A DNA stretch of 64,000 nt, from contig QCLI01000001.1 of the NCBI GenBank assembly GCA_003214695.1, forward strand, positions 62,001 to 126,000, written 5' to 3'. This stretch comes from Prochlorococcus sp. AG-412-P08 (lineage in GTDB: Bacteria > Cyanobacteriota > Cyanobacteriia > PCC-6307 > Cyanobiaceae). Shown here piece by piece: positions 7,912 through 17,145 of this stretch. Every line of letters begins with the position of its first letter. Position 1 is the first letter of the stretch. The translations under genes and the position numbers were made by a program. The notes beneath the pieces are model-generated. The model was given only the letters and a program-made list of their open reading frames with translations, was not told the DNA's origin and ran no database searches.

Positions 7912-9714
7912 ATGCGCGTCTCCCGCTTAATGCTGGTGACGCTGCGAGACGCACCAGCCGACGCAGAAGTAATTTCGCACCAGTTGCTCTTAAGAGGAGG
8001 TTATATAAAGCGTGTCACGTCTGGGATATATGCATACATGCCTTTGCTTTTAAAGGTCATAAAAAAAATTACTTCTATTGTTCAAGAAGAACTAGATGCA
8101 AAAGGTTGCTTAGAAACATTGTTGCCACAACTTCACCCGGCAGAGCTCTGGAGACAAAGTGGTAGATGGGATGGCTATACAGCAGGTGAAGGGATAATGT
8201 TCCATTTAACTGACAGACAAGACAGAGAACTTGGCCTAGGCCCAACTCACGAAGAAGTAATAACAAGAATAGCTGGGGATATTTTGCAATCCTATAAACA
8301 ATTGCCAATAAATTTATATCAAATCCAGACCAAGTTTAGAGATGAGATAAGACCAAGGTTTGGATTGATGAGAAGCAGAGAATTCATCATGAAGGATGCT
8401 TATTCATTTCATGCAAATGAACAAAGTCTGAAATCAACATATATAGAAATGAATGAAGCATATGAAAGGATTTTTAAACGCTGTGGGTTAGAAATAGTTG
8501 CTGTAGATGCTGATAGCGGTGCCATAGGTGGAGCTGAGTCAAGAGAATTCATGGTTACTGCAGATGCAGGTGAAGACTTGATTCTATTAACTCCTGATAA
8601 AAAATATGCTGCCAATCAAGAGAAGGCTTCCTCTTATCCATCTAGAGCAGATGCATTAGAAAAAGGTGAAGAAAAGTTAATAAATACAAAAGATCAAACA
8701 ACAATAAAAGATCTCTGTCTTAATCAAAATTTTTCACCCGATCAAGTAGTTAAAGTAATTATTTTGCTAGCTACATTAGATAACAATATTCAGCAGCCAA
8801 TTCTAATCAGCATAAGAGGGGACCAAGAGTTAAATGAGGTTAAACTTATAAATGTAATTAGCAAACATCTCAATACAAGTGTAATCAGCCTATCTACAGT
8901 ATCTATAAAAGAGTTAAGGAAAGAAGGTCTTACTGATATACCATTTGGATATATTGGTCCAGATCTTAAGGATGCTTCTTTAGACAAATCTCCAAAATGG
9001 AAGCACAGTTTCATTAGATTTGTAGATCATACTGCAGCGGATTTAGAATCATTTATATGTGGAGCAAATGTTATTGACCATCATAAGATCTTTGCGACTT
9101 GGTCTTCATTAGGAGAATTCCCAAAAGTTGTTGATATAAGAAAAGCAATTCCTGGGGATATATCTCTACATGATAAAACTCAAAAACTTTTTGCCAAAAG
9201 AGGTATTGAAATAGGGCATATTTTTCAATTAGGGCGAAAATACTCCTCGTCACTTGATGCAAGCTTCAATAACGAGTCAGGAAGGCAAGAGCCTTTTTGG
9301 ATGGGTTGCTATGGAATTGGCATATCTAGACTCGCGCAAGCTGCCGTAGAGCAAAACCATGATGCAAATGGAATAATTTGGCCATTATCAATTGCACCCT
9401 TTGAAGTAATTATTGTTATCGCAAATGTGAAAGACAAAGCTCAATTCAAGCTTGCTAATGAAATCTATTTTAAGCTGAAAGAACAAGGTGTTGATGTGCT
9501 CATAGATGATCGAGAGGAAAGAGCTGGTGTCAAATTCAAAGATGCAGATTTAATAGGTATTCCTTGGAAAGTGATTGCTGGGAGGGAGTCTTCTTCACGA
9601 AAAGTAGAACTTGCTCATCGGACAACAAAAACTTCAAAATCACTGGACTCAAAAGAAGCAATAACAGAGCTTGTTTCCGAAATATCTAAGTACAAAAAAT
9701 CACTTTTGCCTTAA
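7912..9714 (+). CDS. proS: Prolyl-tRNA synthetase
   Basis: This enzyme charges tRNA-Pro with proline. The 600-residue protein is a class II synthetase of the long bacterial (ProRS type 1) form. It has the N-terminal catalytic part with GLGPTHEEV and the motif 2 region (RSREFIMKDAYSFH, near residues 145-158). An inserted editing-like domain follows at about residues 230-390, then motif 3 with GCYGIGISRL near residue 465, and finally the anticodon-binding domain. A good Shine-Dalgarno (AAGGAG) lies before the ATG. psb27 follows after 33 bases on the same strand. A 94-codon overlapping frame at 7881 is only a shadow. Confidence 0.97.
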   Translation: MRVSRLMLVTLRDAPADAEVISHQLLLRGGYIKRVTSGIYAYMPLLLKVIKKITSIVQEELDAKGCLETLLPQLHPAELWRQSGRWDGYTAGEGIMFHLTDRQDRELGLGPTHEEVITRIAGDILQSYKQLPINLYQIQTKFRDEIRPRFGLMRSREFIMKDAYSFHANEQSLKSTYIEMNEAYERIFKRCGLEIVAVDADSGAIGGAESREFMVTADAGEDLILLTPDKKYAANQEKASSYPSRADALEKGEEKLINTKDQTTIKDLCLNQNFSPDQVVKVIILLATLDNNIQQPILISIRGDQELNEVKLINVISKHLNTSVISLSTVSIKELRKEGLTDIPFGYIGPDLKDASLDKSPKWKHSFIRFVDHTAADLESFICGANVIDHHKIFATWSSLGEFPKVVDIRKAIPGDISLHDKTQKLFAKRGIEIGHIFQLGRKYSSSLDASFNNESGRQEPFWMGCYGIGISRLAQAAVEQNHDANGIIWPLSIAPFEVIIVIANVKDKAQFKLANEIYFKLKEQGVDVLIDDREERAGVKFKDADLIGIPWKVIAGRESSSRKVELAHRTTKTSKSLDSKEAITELVSEISKYKKSLLP

Positions 9715-9747
9715 TTCTTATAGAGTCAAATCAATTACGAATCCAAA

Positions 9748-10182
9748 ATGACCTGGGATTTCAATCAATTCTTCAAAAAACTCATTACGACTTCTTTGTC
9801 AATCTTCCTTGGAATACTTCTTATCTTTCACCCTTTTGGTGAAAGCCTCTTAGCAGCTAAACCAACAATGTCAGGTGATTTTGCTAGAGACACAGTATCA
9901 GTTGCTCAGGCCCTCAAGGCAACTATTGCTTTAGAGGATGACGATGAAAGGATCTCTGATTCAAAAGACGAGGCTCTAGGGCTCATTACAGCCTATATAT
10001 CTAGATATAGAAATCGTCCTCAAGTAAATGGCACGTCTTCTTTTACTACTATGCAAACTGCCCTTAACTCAATGGCAGGGCACTATAAAACCTTTGCAAA
10101 TAGGCCTTTGCCAGAGAAATTAAAGGAACGTTTGAATAAAGAACTTACTAGAGCAGAGAAAGTCGTTGTAAAAGAAATCTAA
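9748..10182 (+). CDS. psb27: Photosystem II assembly protein Psb27, no lipobox
   Basis: Psb27 binds CP43 on the lumenal side during assembly and repair of photosystem II. The 144-residue product has an N-terminal hydrophobic export signal (about residues 12-30) and then the four-helix core, including the family hallmark SFTTMQTALNSMAGHY. In many cyanobacteria Psb27 is a lipoprotein with a lipobox cysteine at the end of the signal. Here the region reads GESLLAAKPT with no cysteine, so lipid attachment at that site is impossible. Cleavage by signal peptidase I after the AA stretch is a reasonable guess. The gene lies 33 bases after proS, probably in the same transcript. Confidence 0.92.
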   Translation: MTWDFNQFFKKLITTSLSIFLGILLIFHPFGESLLAAKPTMSGDFARDTVSVAQALKATIALEDDDERISDSKDEALGLITAYISRYRNRPQVNGTSSFTTMQTALNSMAGHYKTFANRPLPEKLKERLNKELTRAEKVVVKEI

Positions 10183-10213
10183 ATATAACTTTTGATTGAT
10201 TTGTTTGACTTAG

Positions 10214-11587
<1,374 letters not shown>

Positions 11588-11618
11588 CTAGCTAGATTAA
11601 ATTTTCTAAATAATTAAA

Positions 11619-12605
11619 ATGGATAAAAAGGTTTTCGATCTAATAGCTATTGGGAATGCAATAGTTGATGTACTTATAAATGTTGATGAAAGCTTCTTAA
11701 TTAAAAATTCACTTCAAAAGGGAAGCATGACTTTAATTGATGAGAATAAAGCAAAAGAACTTTACCTAGGTAGCACAGCCGCTTTAGAAACATCCGGTGG
11801 ATCCGCAGCAAATACTGCGGCAGGACTATTAAGCCTAGGTAGCTCTGCGAATTTCATAGGACGAGTTAAAGAAGATAAACTTGGCAAAGTTTTTAGGGAT
11901 GATATTTGTCAAACAGGGGCTGGATTCAATACATCTCTACTTAAAGAAGGTCCTTCTACAGGAAGATGTCTTATCTACGTAACACCTGATGCAGAAAGGA
12001 CAATGTGTACATATCTTGGTTGTTCTATTTTACTTAATGAAAAGGACATTGACTTTTCTATATTGACAAGGGCAAAATTATTGTATTTAGAAGGTTATCT
12101 ATGGGATCTTGATGAAGCGAAAAATGCATTTAAGACTGCCGCAATAGAATGTAGAAAGAATGGAGTAAAGGTAGCACTTTCTTTGTCAGATATCTTTTGT
12201 ATTGAAAGGAATAGAGAAAGTTTTCAAGCCTTATTAGAAGAACATGTAGATATTTTATTTGCAAATGAAAATGAAATAATTGCACTTTATCAATCCTCAA
12301 GTTTTGACTCCGCAGTTACTAACATTCAAGAAAAATGTGAGATTGCAGTTCTCACTAGAGGATCAAAGGGCTCACTGATACTTTCAAATGGAAGAGACTA
12401 TTCAATCAAGTCTTATAACTTTGGCAAGACAGTTGATACAACTGGTGCAGGGGATTTATATGCAAGTGGGTTCCTTCATGGCTATATAAATAACAAGGAT
12501 CTGTTAACCTGTGGCAAGTTTGGTTCAATTTGTGCTGGACATATTGTTACGCAGTTAGGTTCAAGATCTAAGGCTTCCCTAAAGAAACTAATAAATGAGA
12601 ATTAA
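11619..12605 (+). CDS. PfkB-family sugar or nucleoside kinase
   Basis: The 328-residue protein has the two PfkB signatures: the Gly-rich GGSAANTA box near residues 60-67 and the catalytic DTTGAGD box near residues 272-278, whose last Asp is the base. The family includes ribokinase, fructokinase and adenosine kinase, and the sequence alone does not settle the substrate. Its position directly after purA favours a purine nucleoside such as adenosine, which is inference. The gene probably shares the purA transcript. Its end is 15 bases from the end of the convergent cutA gene. Confidence 0.85.
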   Translation: MDKKVFDLIAIGNAIVDVLINVDESFLIKNSLQKGSMTLIDENKAKELYLGSTAALETSGGSAANTAAGLLSLGSSANFIGRVKEDKLGKVFRDDICQTGAGFNTSLLKEGPSTGRCLIYVTPDAERTMCTYLGCSILLNEKDIDFSILTRAKLLYLEGYLWDLDEAKNAFKTAAIECRKNGVKVALSLSDIFCIERNRESFQALLEEHVDILFANENEIIALYQSSSFDSAVTNIQEKCEIAVLTRGSKGSLILSNGRDYSIKSYNFGKTVDTTGAGDLYASGFLHGYINNKDLLTCGKFGSICAGHIVTQLGSRSKASLKKLINEN

Positions 12606-12620
12606 GAACTTTTCCAAAGC

Positions 12621-12947
12621 CTAAAAAGGCTGTGTAAGCCATTTATTATATTCTGCACTTGATGAAGCACGTAAACAAATAATCTGCGGAATCTCATAAG
12701 TATGTTTTTCCTTTAGAGTTATAATCAAATGGTCTAACAATTCTGGTTTGGTTTTTATAGTTATTTGGACTTCCTTATCCTCCTCAAGAGAACCCTCCCA
12801 CCAATAAATAGAGTCGATCCTACTAAGGCTTACACATTTTGATAACTGCATTTTTAAAATATGATTAGCTAGATTCCGAGCATTATTATAGTCACTCTCT
12901 GTTGTCATTACCAAAGCGAGACTATCATCATATAAGTCTAAAGACAT
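12621..12947 (-). CDS. cutA: CutA1-family divalent-ion tolerance protein
   Basis: The 108-residue product matches the small trimeric CutA1 family. It has the early strand ALVMTTESDYNNARNLANHIL, which carries the family's helix after the first strand, the central IYWWEGSLEEDKEVQITIKT that gives the typical Trp-Glu strand, and the late YEIPQIICL strand. CutA1 was first tied to copper tolerance, but its true function is unsettled. The usual extra start of longer CutA proteins is absent, so this is the compact form. The gene is convergent with the PfkB kinase gene. Confidence 0.88.
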   Translation of the reverse strand: MSLDLYDDSLALVMTTESDYNNARNLANHILKMQLSKCVSLSRIDSIYWWEGSLEEDKEVQITIKTKPELLDHLIITLKEKHTYEIPQIICLRASSSAEYNKWLTQPF

Positions 12948-13004
12948 AATAATATAACAAGTAAGATTTGATTAATTTTACTCCATAACAAAACGAAATT
13001 TGCG

Positions 13005-13793
13005 TTAAAGCTTATCAATTAACTCCTGATAACTATTCGCCACACAAACATCATCAGCCAGATCGGGACGGGCGATTAAAAATAAATCAATCCCATTCTT
13101 TCGAGCAATATTCTGCCAAAGCTGTTGAGTAACGCCCCCAGACTGCCTTGCGACAACAGTTGTGATATCCCATTGCCTGCAAAGAGCCTCTTCAATCTGA
13201 CCTAAAGAGTTAGAACGCGAAGGTGTAACTACTGCTAAATGCTCAGATGGTAAATTACAACATAAAGCTTTTCTTATGCCTTCAACTGTTGGCAAAACTC
13301 TTGCAAAAACAATTGCACCTGATCTACGACCACAATCCAACGCTTCTGACAAAACCCTTGAACCAATAGCAAAAAGAATCTTTTTCCCAGCCAAATCAGA
13401 ATTCAAAAGATCTAGATGACTTTTAATCAAGAATGCTTCTGAAAAAGTTTCAGCGCAGCGATCAAAACGCATTAGGGGTTGATCTAGTTCATTACAAACT
13501 ATCTTGAGATTAGAACTTATTATCTCTGCGAAAGGATGAGTAGCATCAATTATCCATTTAAATCCATCATGCATAAGACGCGCATTTTCTAAAACAGCCT
13601 GGATATCCTCCACACCCGATAAAGCTCCTACCCATAGTGATTCCAAGGGAAGATGACAGTACTTCAAAGAGGCTTGGGAAGAAACAACACTTACGCTAAC
13701 TTTCCAACCTCTATGGATTAACGCATCAGCAAGGGGTGCTCCATCTCCAGTTCCGGATAATAACCATAAATGACGGTGGCAATTTCTTCTCAT
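13005..13793 (-). CDS. cobK: Precorrin-6A reductase
   Basis: CobK/CbiJ reduces the precorrin-6 ring with NAD(P)H on the way to cobalamin (pseudocobalamin in picocyanobacteria). The product has the N-terminal HLWLLSGTGDG nucleotide-binding turn, the IIDATHPFA motif that is highly specific to the family, and GGVTQQLW near the C-terminus. I chose the ATG at 13793; an in-frame ATG at 13799 and a GTG at 13814 are possible alternatives with no better ribosome site. The gene is divergent from ssb, leaving only about 34 bases between starts. The pathway partner cobM lies at 51712 in this window. Confidence 0.9.
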   Translation of the reverse strand: MRRNCHRHLWLLSGTGDGAPLADALIHRGWKVSVSVVSSQASLKYCHLPLESLWVGALSGVEDIQAVLENARLMHDGFKWIIDATHPFAEIISSNLKIVCNELDQPLMRFDRCAETFSEAFLIKSHLDLLNSDLAGKKILFAIGSRVLSEALDCGRRSGAIVFARVLPTVEGIRKALCCNLPSEHLAVVTPSRSNSLGQIEEALCRQWDITTVVARQSGGVTQQLWQNIARKNGIDLFLIARPDLADDVCVANSYQELIDKL

Positions 13794-13827
13794 GTGCATC
13801 AAGATAGCTCTCACTGCTCGAAAGGAA

Positions 13828-14295
13828 ATGAATCACTGCTTACTTGAAGTCACCGTCAAAGTAGCACCCACCATTCGCTACACCCAAGACAATCAAACTG
13901 CTATTGCAGAAATGGATGTAGCGTTTGATGGCCTTCGCTCAGATGACCCACCAGGCTTAATAAAAGTAGTGGGATGGGGCAATCTGGCTCAAGAGCTCCA
14001 GAATAGAGTTCAAGTTGGTCAAAGGCTTGTCTTAGAGGGACGCATCAGGATGAACACAAACACAAGGCAAGATGGCAGCAAAGAAAAAAAGGCAGAGTTC
14101 ACTCTCTCTAAAATTCACGTTGGTGCTAAAAACAATCTTAAACCAAGCAACTTAGAAATCAATTCTCAAATCCAACCTTCCACTTCATCAAAAGTTCTTC
14201 AGCATAAGGGCCCTGATAACATTAAGAAAAATGAGGATGCTGTGACTTGGGATAGTTCACCCCTAATCCCAGATACTGACGACATACCTTTCTAA
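13828..14295 (+). CDS. ssb: Single-stranded DNA-binding protein
   Basis: SSB coats single-stranded DNA in replication and repair. From the ATG at 13828, three bases after AAAGG, the product is 155 residues; the frame opens 12 codons earlier but overlaps the cobK start. The OB-fold half includes VKVAPTIRYTQDNQTAIAE, VVGWGNLAQEL and LVLEGRI, followed by the RQDGSKEKKAEFTLSKI strand. A flexible Ser/Asn-rich linker leads to the acidic tip DTDDIPF, the element that recruits partner proteins. All expected parts are present. Confidence 0.93.
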   Translation: MNHCLLEVTVKVAPTIRYTQDNQTAIAEMDVAFDGLRSDDPPGLIKVVGWGNLAQELQNRVQVGQRLVLEGRIRMNTNTRQDGSKEKKAEFTLSKIHVGAKNNLKPSNLEINSQIQPSTSSKVLQHKGPDNIKKNEDAVTWDSSPLIPDTDDIPF

Positions 14296-14314
14296 AGTCC
14301 TGTTTAATGGCTTA

Positions 14315-14500
14315 TTAGTCCGCCAATTTTTCAGACGCTAATGTCAAAAACCGTCCGAGTTCTCTTTCCAATGAAGCAAGGTCGTGCCTGAGCTCTGTCC
14401 AGGAACCTTGGTCAATCTTCTCTAGGATCAAAGCCCTATCTTCATTTAATAGAGCAATTAGCTTTTGAAGATCAATAGATTTTTTATCTAATGAAGCCAT
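14315..14500 (-). CDS. Small helical hypothetical protein
   Basis: This 61-residue frame (start ATG at 14500; a GTG at 14518 is possible) encodes a charged, probably all-helical protein: DLQKLIALLNEDRALILEKI, then a Trp-containing turn, then LRHDLASLERELGRFL. There is no membrane segment and no motif I know. It lies convergent to ssb and divergent from the DUF2854 gene, filling the space between them, and its codon use is normal. I think it is real and conserved in related strains, but I cannot support a function. Confidence 0.5.
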   Translation of the reverse strand: MASLDKKSIDLQKLIALLNEDRALILEKIDQGSWTELRHDLASLERELGRFLTLASEKLAD

Positions 14501-14551
14501 GAACATTTCTCGATACACAAAATTTAAGGCCTAGAAAGCTAAATTGGAAAC

Positions 14552-15121
14552 ATGAAAAAACAATTTTCACCAGCCACTCTAATTTCCATAGCAGGAGGGT
14601 TTCTTGCAATAACAGGTCTTATTTCTTATTTCAATGACGCCACAAACTTAAGTGTTCCGACATTTTTTTACGGTGTTCCAATTCTGCTAATCGGTCTAGC
14701 CTTGAAAAATTCAGAGTTAGCTCCTGCCAATAATTCAATCTCAGCATCTGATATAAGCAAACTTAACAGCAAAGGGCCAAAGGAACTTTCAAACCTCATA
14801 GGTGATGTAACTAGATACAGGTATGGGCAAAGAACTCATTTGGAAACATCTCTTCAAGCATTAAAGCTTTGGAACGATGCTAAACCGCCAAAGCTTAGAG
14901 AGATTGAGTTGATAGAAATTGCTGAGAATTATGGTGTACGAATGAAATTTGAATTTTGCGGCGTCCCATTAGAAAAATGGGAGTCACAAAAAGACCGATT
15001 AGGTCGATTCTTTGCCAAGAATTTAACAGCAGAAATAACTTCGATTAGCACCACAGAACTTAAACTAGAACTCCTCCCTAAGCAAAACATTTCAGAAGCC
15101 ACAAAAGATGCTATCGAATAA
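14552..15121 (+). CDS. DUF2854 membrane protein
   Basis: The 189-residue protein matches the cyanobacterial/plastid DUF2854 family. Two membrane segments sit near the N-terminus (about residues 9-25 and 34-50, with [19 protein letters not shown]), followed by a soluble C-terminal domain. The function is not known to me. The start is the ATG at 14552. Its last 14 bases overlap argB, and the DUF3153 gene follows argB after three bases, so the three genes look like one transcript with translational coupling. Confidence 0.8.
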   Translation: MKKQFSPATLISIAGGFLAITGLISYFNDATNLSVPTFFYGVPILLIGLALKNSELAPANNSISASDISKLNSKGPKELSNLIGDVTRYRYGQRTHLETSLQALKLWNDAKPPKLREIELIEIAENYGVRMKFEFCGVPLEKWESQKDRLGRFFAKNLTAEITSISTTELKLELLPKQNISEATKDAIE

Positions 15122-16022
15122 TTCCCAGTCAGAGAAAATTAATTCCGACTCAATTCATCATGACAAAAATGATGCTATTAGGGTTTCTGTTCTAAGCGAG
15201 GCTCTCCCCTACATTCAAAAATTTGCAGGACGTCGAATTGTTATTAAATATGGTGGCTCAGCAATGTCAGAAGAGAGTCTAAAAGAAGCGGTGTTTCGTG
15301 ATATAGCATTACTTTCATCCGTAGGCGCACAGCCTGTTGTTGTTCATGGTGGTGGGCCAGAAATTAATCAATGGTTATCTAAACTTCAAATTACTAGTAA
15401 ATTTAGGGATGGCTTGAGGGTCACAGACTCTGCAACCATGGATGTAGTGCAAATGGTGCTTATCGGAAGAGTTAACAAACAAATAGTTAATGGTATTAAC
15501 AAACTCGGAGCATCTTCTGTGGGGCTATGTGGAATTGATGGAGGTTTGATAGAAGCCCGGCCTTGGGGCGACGGGAGTCATGGTCTAGTTGGCGAAGTTA
15601 GTCGAGTAAATCCAGACGTAATATATCCTTTGCTAAGCAGAGGATATATTCCAGTAATATCAAGCGTTGCAGCTTCAACCGATGGAACAACCTATAACAT
15701 CAATGCAGATACTGTAGCTGGAGAAATTGCAGCAGCTATTGATGCAGAAAAATTAATTCTTTTAACGGATACACTGGGTATTCTTAAAGATCAACAAGAC
15801 CCTTCTTCACTTGTTCAAAAAATAAAACTGCAGGAAGCTCGGAGCCTTATTGAAGAAGGAATAGTTCAAGGTGGAATGAAGCCAAAAGCAGAGTGCTGTA
15901 TTAGAGCATTAGCTCAAGGTGTTACTGCTGCACATATTGTCGATGGTCGGATCTCACATGCACTACTTTTGGAAGTATTTACTGACAGAGGTATCGGCAC
16001 AATGATTGTGAGTAGGGGGTAA
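15108..16022 (+). CDS. argB: Acetylglutamate kinase
   Basis: ArgB phosphorylates N-acetylglutamate, the controlled step of arginine synthesis; in cyanobacteria it is the arginine-inhibited form activated by PII. The 304-residue product carries the mobile N-terminal helix of that regulated type ([17 protein letters not shown]). Catalytic elements are [18 protein letters not shown] and the late [14 protein letters not shown]. The ATG at 15108 lies inside the end of the DUF2854 gene, a 14-base overlap. PII control is inferred from the family; glnB is not in this window. Confidence 0.96.
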   Translation: MLSNNSQSEKINSDSIHHDKNDAIRVSVLSEALPYIQKFAGRRIVIKYGGSAMSEESLKEAVFRDIALLSSVGAQPVVVHGGGPEINQWLSKLQITSKFRDGLRVTDSATMDVVQMVLIGRVNKQIVNGINKLGASSVGLCGIDGGLIEARPWGDGSHGLVGEVSRVNPDVIYPLLSRGYIPVISSVAASTDGTTYNINADTVAGEIAAAIDAEKLILLTDTLGILKDQQDPSSLVQKIKLQEARSLIEEGIVQGGMKPKAECCIRALAQGVTAAHIVDGRISHALLLEVFTDRGIGTMIVSRG

Positions 16023-16025
16023 CCA

Positions 16026-17123
16026 ATGAGTCGGGAAGCGACTCTAAAATTAGCCGAGATTGCCTTAGACAAAGGTGCCTACAAAGAATGTCTATCCGCT
16101 CTAGAATCTCTTTTAGAAGGAACAACTTTATTAAAGAGCAATGATGGTTACATAGGAACTTTAATGGTTACCGCTCTTATAGGACAAGGCAAGAATCAAC
16201 AAGCGATTTCTATATGTGAAACACTTTTAAGGCATAAAAATGATGGAATCCGACAACAAGCCAAACAATTCCTATCAATTCTAAAATCACCAGAACTAGA
16301 AAAGCCAGAAGATTGGTCCATCAAGATACCCTCTTTATCTATGGAAGACCCCTTAAGTAGTTTTAAAGTTCTGAAGAAAAAGAACTCTGACGAAATTCCA
16401 AAGCACATCCCTACAGGCCAAACAAGGCCTTTTAAAGTAGGCTTTACTCTCTCTAGTCTATTAGTAATTATTCTATTAACTATTCTTCTAAGTGGCTGCG
16501 TTCAATTCACAACTAAAGTAGAGCTAACAGGTGCAGATCGTATAAAAATGGGATGGGATATTAAAAGTAATTCCAAGAAGATATTGCCTTGGCAAGAAGA
16601 ATTTGAGGCATCCATAGAAAGAATAGAACCAAAAGTAGCTTTACAGACTCATCACGACGGTCAACAAATCATAGAGTCAAGATCAATTAGTTCAAGAGAT
16701 GCAAACATTCTACTAAATGAGACTATTAGTGTTGCTGCTGGAATTGCTGGTATTGAGATTCCCACAGCAAATATAGAGTTAGTTGAGAAAAACTGGATAG
16801 TTGGAATAAAACAGACTCTTAATCTCTATGTTGATCTTACGAGTCTCCCTGAGATCCCAAAATTAAAGCTCGCGGTATCGATAGCTCCTCAATCAAACAT
16901 ACAAGGAGTCCCTAATAGCTATCCCAAAAAGACAACTCTAATCAAGAATCAATTTAATTGGGACCTTAAGGAGGGAACAGTAAACACTCTATCTCTTCAA
17001 AAATGGCACTGGAGCAAACTAGGGATAGGAAGTGTTGTGATTTTTATTTTAATGACGCTGAGTATGATTTTACAAAGGATTAAACTCCAGATGGGGTTTG
17101 GATTCCCTGAATTACCCCCTTAA
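16026..17123 (+). CDS. DUF3153 protein with an N-terminal repeat-like helical domain
   Basis: The 365-residue protein has three parts. Residues 1-90 are helical and TPR-like (ALDKGAYKECLSALESLL). A membrane segment lies at about residues 140-157 and ends in LLSGC. A DUF3153-type extracytoplasmic domain follows, beginning VQFTTKVELTGADRIKMGWD, and a second membrane segment closes the chain. In free-standing DUF3153 proteins the LSGC would be a lipobox; here it follows a long cytoplasmic extension, so whether it is lipidated is open. The gene starts three bases after the argB stop. The function is unknown. Confidence 0.75.
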   Translation: MSREATLKLAEIALDKGAYKECLSALESLLEGTTLLKSNDGYIGTLMVTALIGQGKNQQAISICETLLRHKNDGIRQQAKQFLSILKSPELEKPEDWSIKIPSLSMEDPLSSFKVLKKKNSDEIPKHIPTGQTRPFKVGFTLSSLLVIILLTILLSGCVQFTTKVELTGADRIKMGWDIKSNSKKILPWQEEFEASIERIEPKVALQTHHDGQQIIESRSISSRDANILLNETISVAAGIAGIEIPTANIELVEKNWIVGIKQTLNLYVDLTSLPEIPKLKLAVSIAPQSNIQGVPNSYPKKTTLIKNQFNWDLKEGTVNTLSLQKWHWSKLGIGSVVIFILMTLSMILQRIKLQMGFGFPELPP

Positions 17124-17145
17124 AAAGTCGAGAAAGCGAAGCTCC

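Noticed and set aside
7881-8165. 94-codon frame starting before proS
   Set aside because: Overlaps the start of proS in another frame, Arg-rich, no Shine-Dalgarno; proS itself is certain.
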